DNA of 64,000 nucleotides, taken from the NCBI GenBank assembly GCA_026413225.1, contig CM048553.1:100414190-100478189 (forward strand). Reading direction: 5' to 3'. The notes beneath the pieces were generated by a model. The model did not search any database and was not told the DNA's origin. It saw nothing but the letters and a program-made list of their open reading frames with translations. The position numbers and the translations under genes are program-made. Positions 61,569 through 64,000 of the stretch are shown here, piece by piece (positions within the stretch are counted from its first letter, which is position 1; each line of letters opens with the position of its first letter). The DNA comes from Otis tarda (taxonomy: Eukaryota; Chordata; Aves; Otidiformes; Otididae).

Positions 61569-61736
61569 AGCGTGCTTTGCTGTTCCGGCAGGTAAAAGAA
61601 AGGAGGAACGGTGAGTCGACTCGTCACTGTTTTTACACTGCGTCGAAATGCTTATGTTGGCTTCTTACGGGGATAAAGGTGACTCAATAGTAATTTTTGC
61701 TTGTCTTTTTTTTTTTTTTTTTTTTTTTTCTTAAAG

Positions 61737-61793
61737 ATGGTGAGCAGTAAAGTGGCATTAGTTCTCAGTAAAGAGGGACTGGTGGAAATTGAG
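61737..61793 (+). other. Candidate small exon starting with ATG, weak
   Basis: A T24 tract (61706-61729) followed by CTTAAAG gives an acceptor-like site ending at 61736. An ATG starts at the first base after it and 19 codons follow (start MVSSKVALVLSKEG) to GAG and a GT at 61794. The donor (GTATTT) is poor, and the frame closes with TAG at 61800-61802 if unspliced. The product is unrecognised, so it is listed only as a site to test. Confidence 0.12.
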
Positions 61794-62604
61794 GTATTTT
61801 AGCCACAATTATAGCCTCGTTTTAAAATGATCGCGTTTGTTTATTTAAAAATAGATTTGGGAAAGAAATTAGCCATGCCCTTTGTTTTTTAAAAGGGTAA
61901 CGTGTGTGCACTCACCATATGGTAGCATTTAACCCGTATTGTATGAGCTGACAACAAGTCACATTTATGCTCTGATTTATTTTAGTGTTTCAGAATGTTC
62001 TTTTTCTGAAATCTAGTACAATAAATGATGCCTTTAGGGTTGTGCAATGTAACTGTGTCTTTAGCTGGTTTTGCCTCATTGTTGTAATGGTACCAGGTTC
62101 ATGAGTAAGCATATTTTATTTATTTTATTTTTTGTCCTTCTGAAATAATTTCCTTAAGAAACACTCGCTCTCTAAATGTTGAAATGATTTGTGGGAAGAG
62201 TTATGAACAATAGCCGGTGACACAGTGCGCTGTAAAAAGGATCGTGGGGCGAGGAGCTACGGTCTCTGCTGGCTGAAAGTAGAGCTGCTCCTTTGACGGT
62301 TGAGGATGCGCTGGGAAAGACTTTTCTCCCCCCTCCCCTACCGCTCCGGTCTTTGCAGGGAGATTGCTTAGCTGTCTGTTTTAATGGATGCGTCTCGGCT
62401 TTCCTTGCTGTAGACTGTTGGGCACCTGCGTTGGTGAGCTGGTACCAGTACTGGCAGCCACAAGTATGATAAAACCATGAATCAGGCAGCTTCAGGATTA
62501 ACCTAAACCGTGCAATTAGGGAAATAAAGTCTTTTATTTTTGCTTTGGATTTGGAGCCTCCGGGAGTTGTATTTTTAGGCTTGCTTTCTCCTGTGCCATC
62601 CTAG

Positions 62605-62664
62605 CCATGCGTATCTTCGAGGCTTCAGGAGATGAGGCTCTGCTTGGGAGTCCCAAGGGACGTG
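62605..62664 (+). other. Candidate 60-nt exon, phase 1-1
   Basis: A good pyrimidine tract (TTGCTTTCTCCTGTGCCATC, then CTAG) ends at 62604. A consensus donor, GTAAGTGGG, starts at 62665. The open frame includes an ATG at 62607 and would encode MRIFEASGDEALLGSPKGR before the donor. The length is divisible by three with equal phases, as in a skippable cassette exon. It is the best splice-bounded block downstream of the CpG island. No family is recognised, and expression data would decide it. Confidence 0.28.
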
Positions 62665-63299
62665 GTAAGTGGGAGTTTAGCCCCATACGGCACATCACGT
62701 GAGAACTTCCAAAAGTCGGTGGCACTCCTCGGTGAGATACCAGTTGCTCACCATCTGTCTCTTAAAGTTGTTTCTTTTAACCTTGGAATTCAGAAATATT
62801 TCAACGAGGTTATTCATGTGTTTGCGTGTAGTGTCTATAAGTGTACCGAAAAAACTGCTGAGCTTCTAATTTCAATGTGATGTTTGAATACTAATGTGTA
62901 ACAATTAGGAATGGCTAAGGTTGTAATTTATAGAACTTGAAAGGAGCATTAAACGCCACCCTTCTAACACTAAATACAGCTTTTCCTCCTGTGTGTAGCT
63001 GCTCACGAGAAACCGGGGGTCTGTCTTCCAGATTGTTGTGCTAGCACATTGATAGCATCCTTGGATAAACTACCAGCCTCGTGTATTAGCACGTCAGCCC
63101 CTTTGCAACATCCTGTGCATAACTGTACCTTTAGCTGATTAACACAATACTTCCTTGGTACTGTTTTTAATCACTCTGCGAATGCTTATTTTAAGACTGT
63201 TTTAAAGAAGTGTTTTCATCACTACAGGGAAAAGCTGTACAAAATCTAGAAATACTTACTTTAATTCGGTTTGCTCTGTTTGTCTCTTTTTCTTTCCCT

Positions 63300-63960
63300 C
63301 CCAGATAAATTTTACCTCTGTAATGAATGCGGTGTTCTTCAATGCATAATTTATATTGACATCAATAATGATACTTGGAGAATGTTTTAATGCCAGTTTG
63401 AGAAAACACGACAATTTATGTTGATAACCCCGGTCCTGTTAAATTTGAACAGATTTTGGTAGAGCACGAGCCGTGGCTGTCGGCGGTAGGGTGAAATAAC
63501 CCACTTCTTCTCGTCGCGAGAAGCATATTGGAGAGTTCATCTTATCATGAGCGGTACATAGCAGGTGTCAAGTGACATGCCAGACACAGAGCTTTGCTTC
63601 TGAATGACTCCTTCCAATTAGAAAGTAATAGCTTTAACGGGATCAACTGGGTAATTGGAGTCTCTCCATCCTCCGGTGCCAGGAGGTGTATATTTGCGAA
63701 TGTTATTTATTTGTCTGCTCTTTAACGAGTTGCCAAATTGTTGGTAACCCTGGGTAAATTTAGAGGGGAGGGGGGAAATACTATGTGGAAATCGTGGGAT
63801 TTAATGGTTTAGCAGCCAGGATTAAAAATAGTCTCAGCAAATTACCCTGTTGGTACTGAAGCCAGAATCTGTTAATGGGGTTACAAGCAGATTGGTTTAT
63901 CAGTCATTTATTTTCTAGGTTGATTAGGGATTATAGGTTGCCATGTATTTGTATGAAAAA
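63300..63960. promoter_or_regulatory. Conserved-element-like block near the right edge
   Basis: A long repeat-free block with many TAAT, ATTA and TTTATG-like cores, for example TGCATAATTTATATTGACAT, CCTTCCAATTAGAAAGTAAT and GGATTTAATGGTTTAGC. The middle part is of balanced composition and keeps isolated CpGs (TCGTCGCGAGAAG), which are normally lost in unconstrained DNA. It could be an intronic enhancer. Conservation is not tested. Confidence 0.33.
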
Positions 63961-64000
63961 GTAAGCAGTGCAAAAGGTGGGGATTGCAGATATTTCACTG

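Larger units (their letters stand above)
57382..63299 (+). other. Probable first intron or downstream non-coding stretch
   Basis: No recognisable gene was found. The stretch keeps somewhat more CpG than the upstream gene desert as far as about 60840. Landmarks are T runs at 60155-60167, 61382-61402 and 61706-61729, a CA-type run at 61542-61568, and three splice-bounded open blocks at 58089, 61737 and 62605. A run of GGGGG and GT repeats occurs at 57474-57500. Confidence 0.4.

Overview
This 64 kb window looks like bird (avian) nuclear DNA, a gene-poor regulatory landscape leading into a CpG-island promoter. The avian call rests on CR1 retrotransposon copies with the typical (ATTCTATG)n-type 3' ends, low interspersed-repeat density, and compact mostly AT-rich non-coding sequence broken by one very GC-rich block. 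No bacterial, organellar, rRNA, tRNA or CRISPR feature was seen. Apart from the reverse-transcriptase remnant of one CR1 copy, I could not recognise a protein-coding gene by homology. Nearly all open frames here are short chance frames.

Layout. Positions 1-1260 resemble the end of a 3' UTR, with a poly(A) signal near 1241. Positions 1.3-29.5 kb are intergenic or intronic sequence with three short CR1 tails, two or three MIR-like tRNA-derived SINE relics, a near-perfect 22-nt inverted repeat at 3.3 kb and a few splice-bounded open blocks that could be exons. A 5'-truncated CR1 LINE lies on the minus strand at 29.51-30.47 kb; it keeps about 250 readable codons of its ORF2 C-terminal part. From 31 to 53 kb the sequence is AT-rich with several motif-dense, low-repeat blocks that resemble conserved non-coding elements. 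This part also holds a 126-bp tandem duplication (34.8-35.05 kb), a CpG cluster (50.2-50.5 kb) and a strictly alternating purine-pyrimidine Z-DNA candidate (51.25 kb).

The main feature is a large, multi-lobed CpG island from about 53.1 to 56.8 kb. It contains a plausible first exon with a consensus donor at 54,471/54,472, a consensus TATA box at 55,316, a full palindromic CRE at 56,019 and several changes of GC skew, all of which fit promoters firing on the plus strand. It is also loaded with long homopolymer tracts (G17, C15, A24, T24). Downstream, 57-64 kb looks like the first intron of that transcription unit. It carries candidate small exons, the best at 62,605-62,664, and another motif-dense block near the right edge.

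My reading is a developmental-type locus: a gene desert with putative enhancers upstream of a CpG-island promoter. The gene cannot be named from this sequence. Conservation, splicing and promoter claims are inferences made by eye, with no alignments or RNA data behind them.
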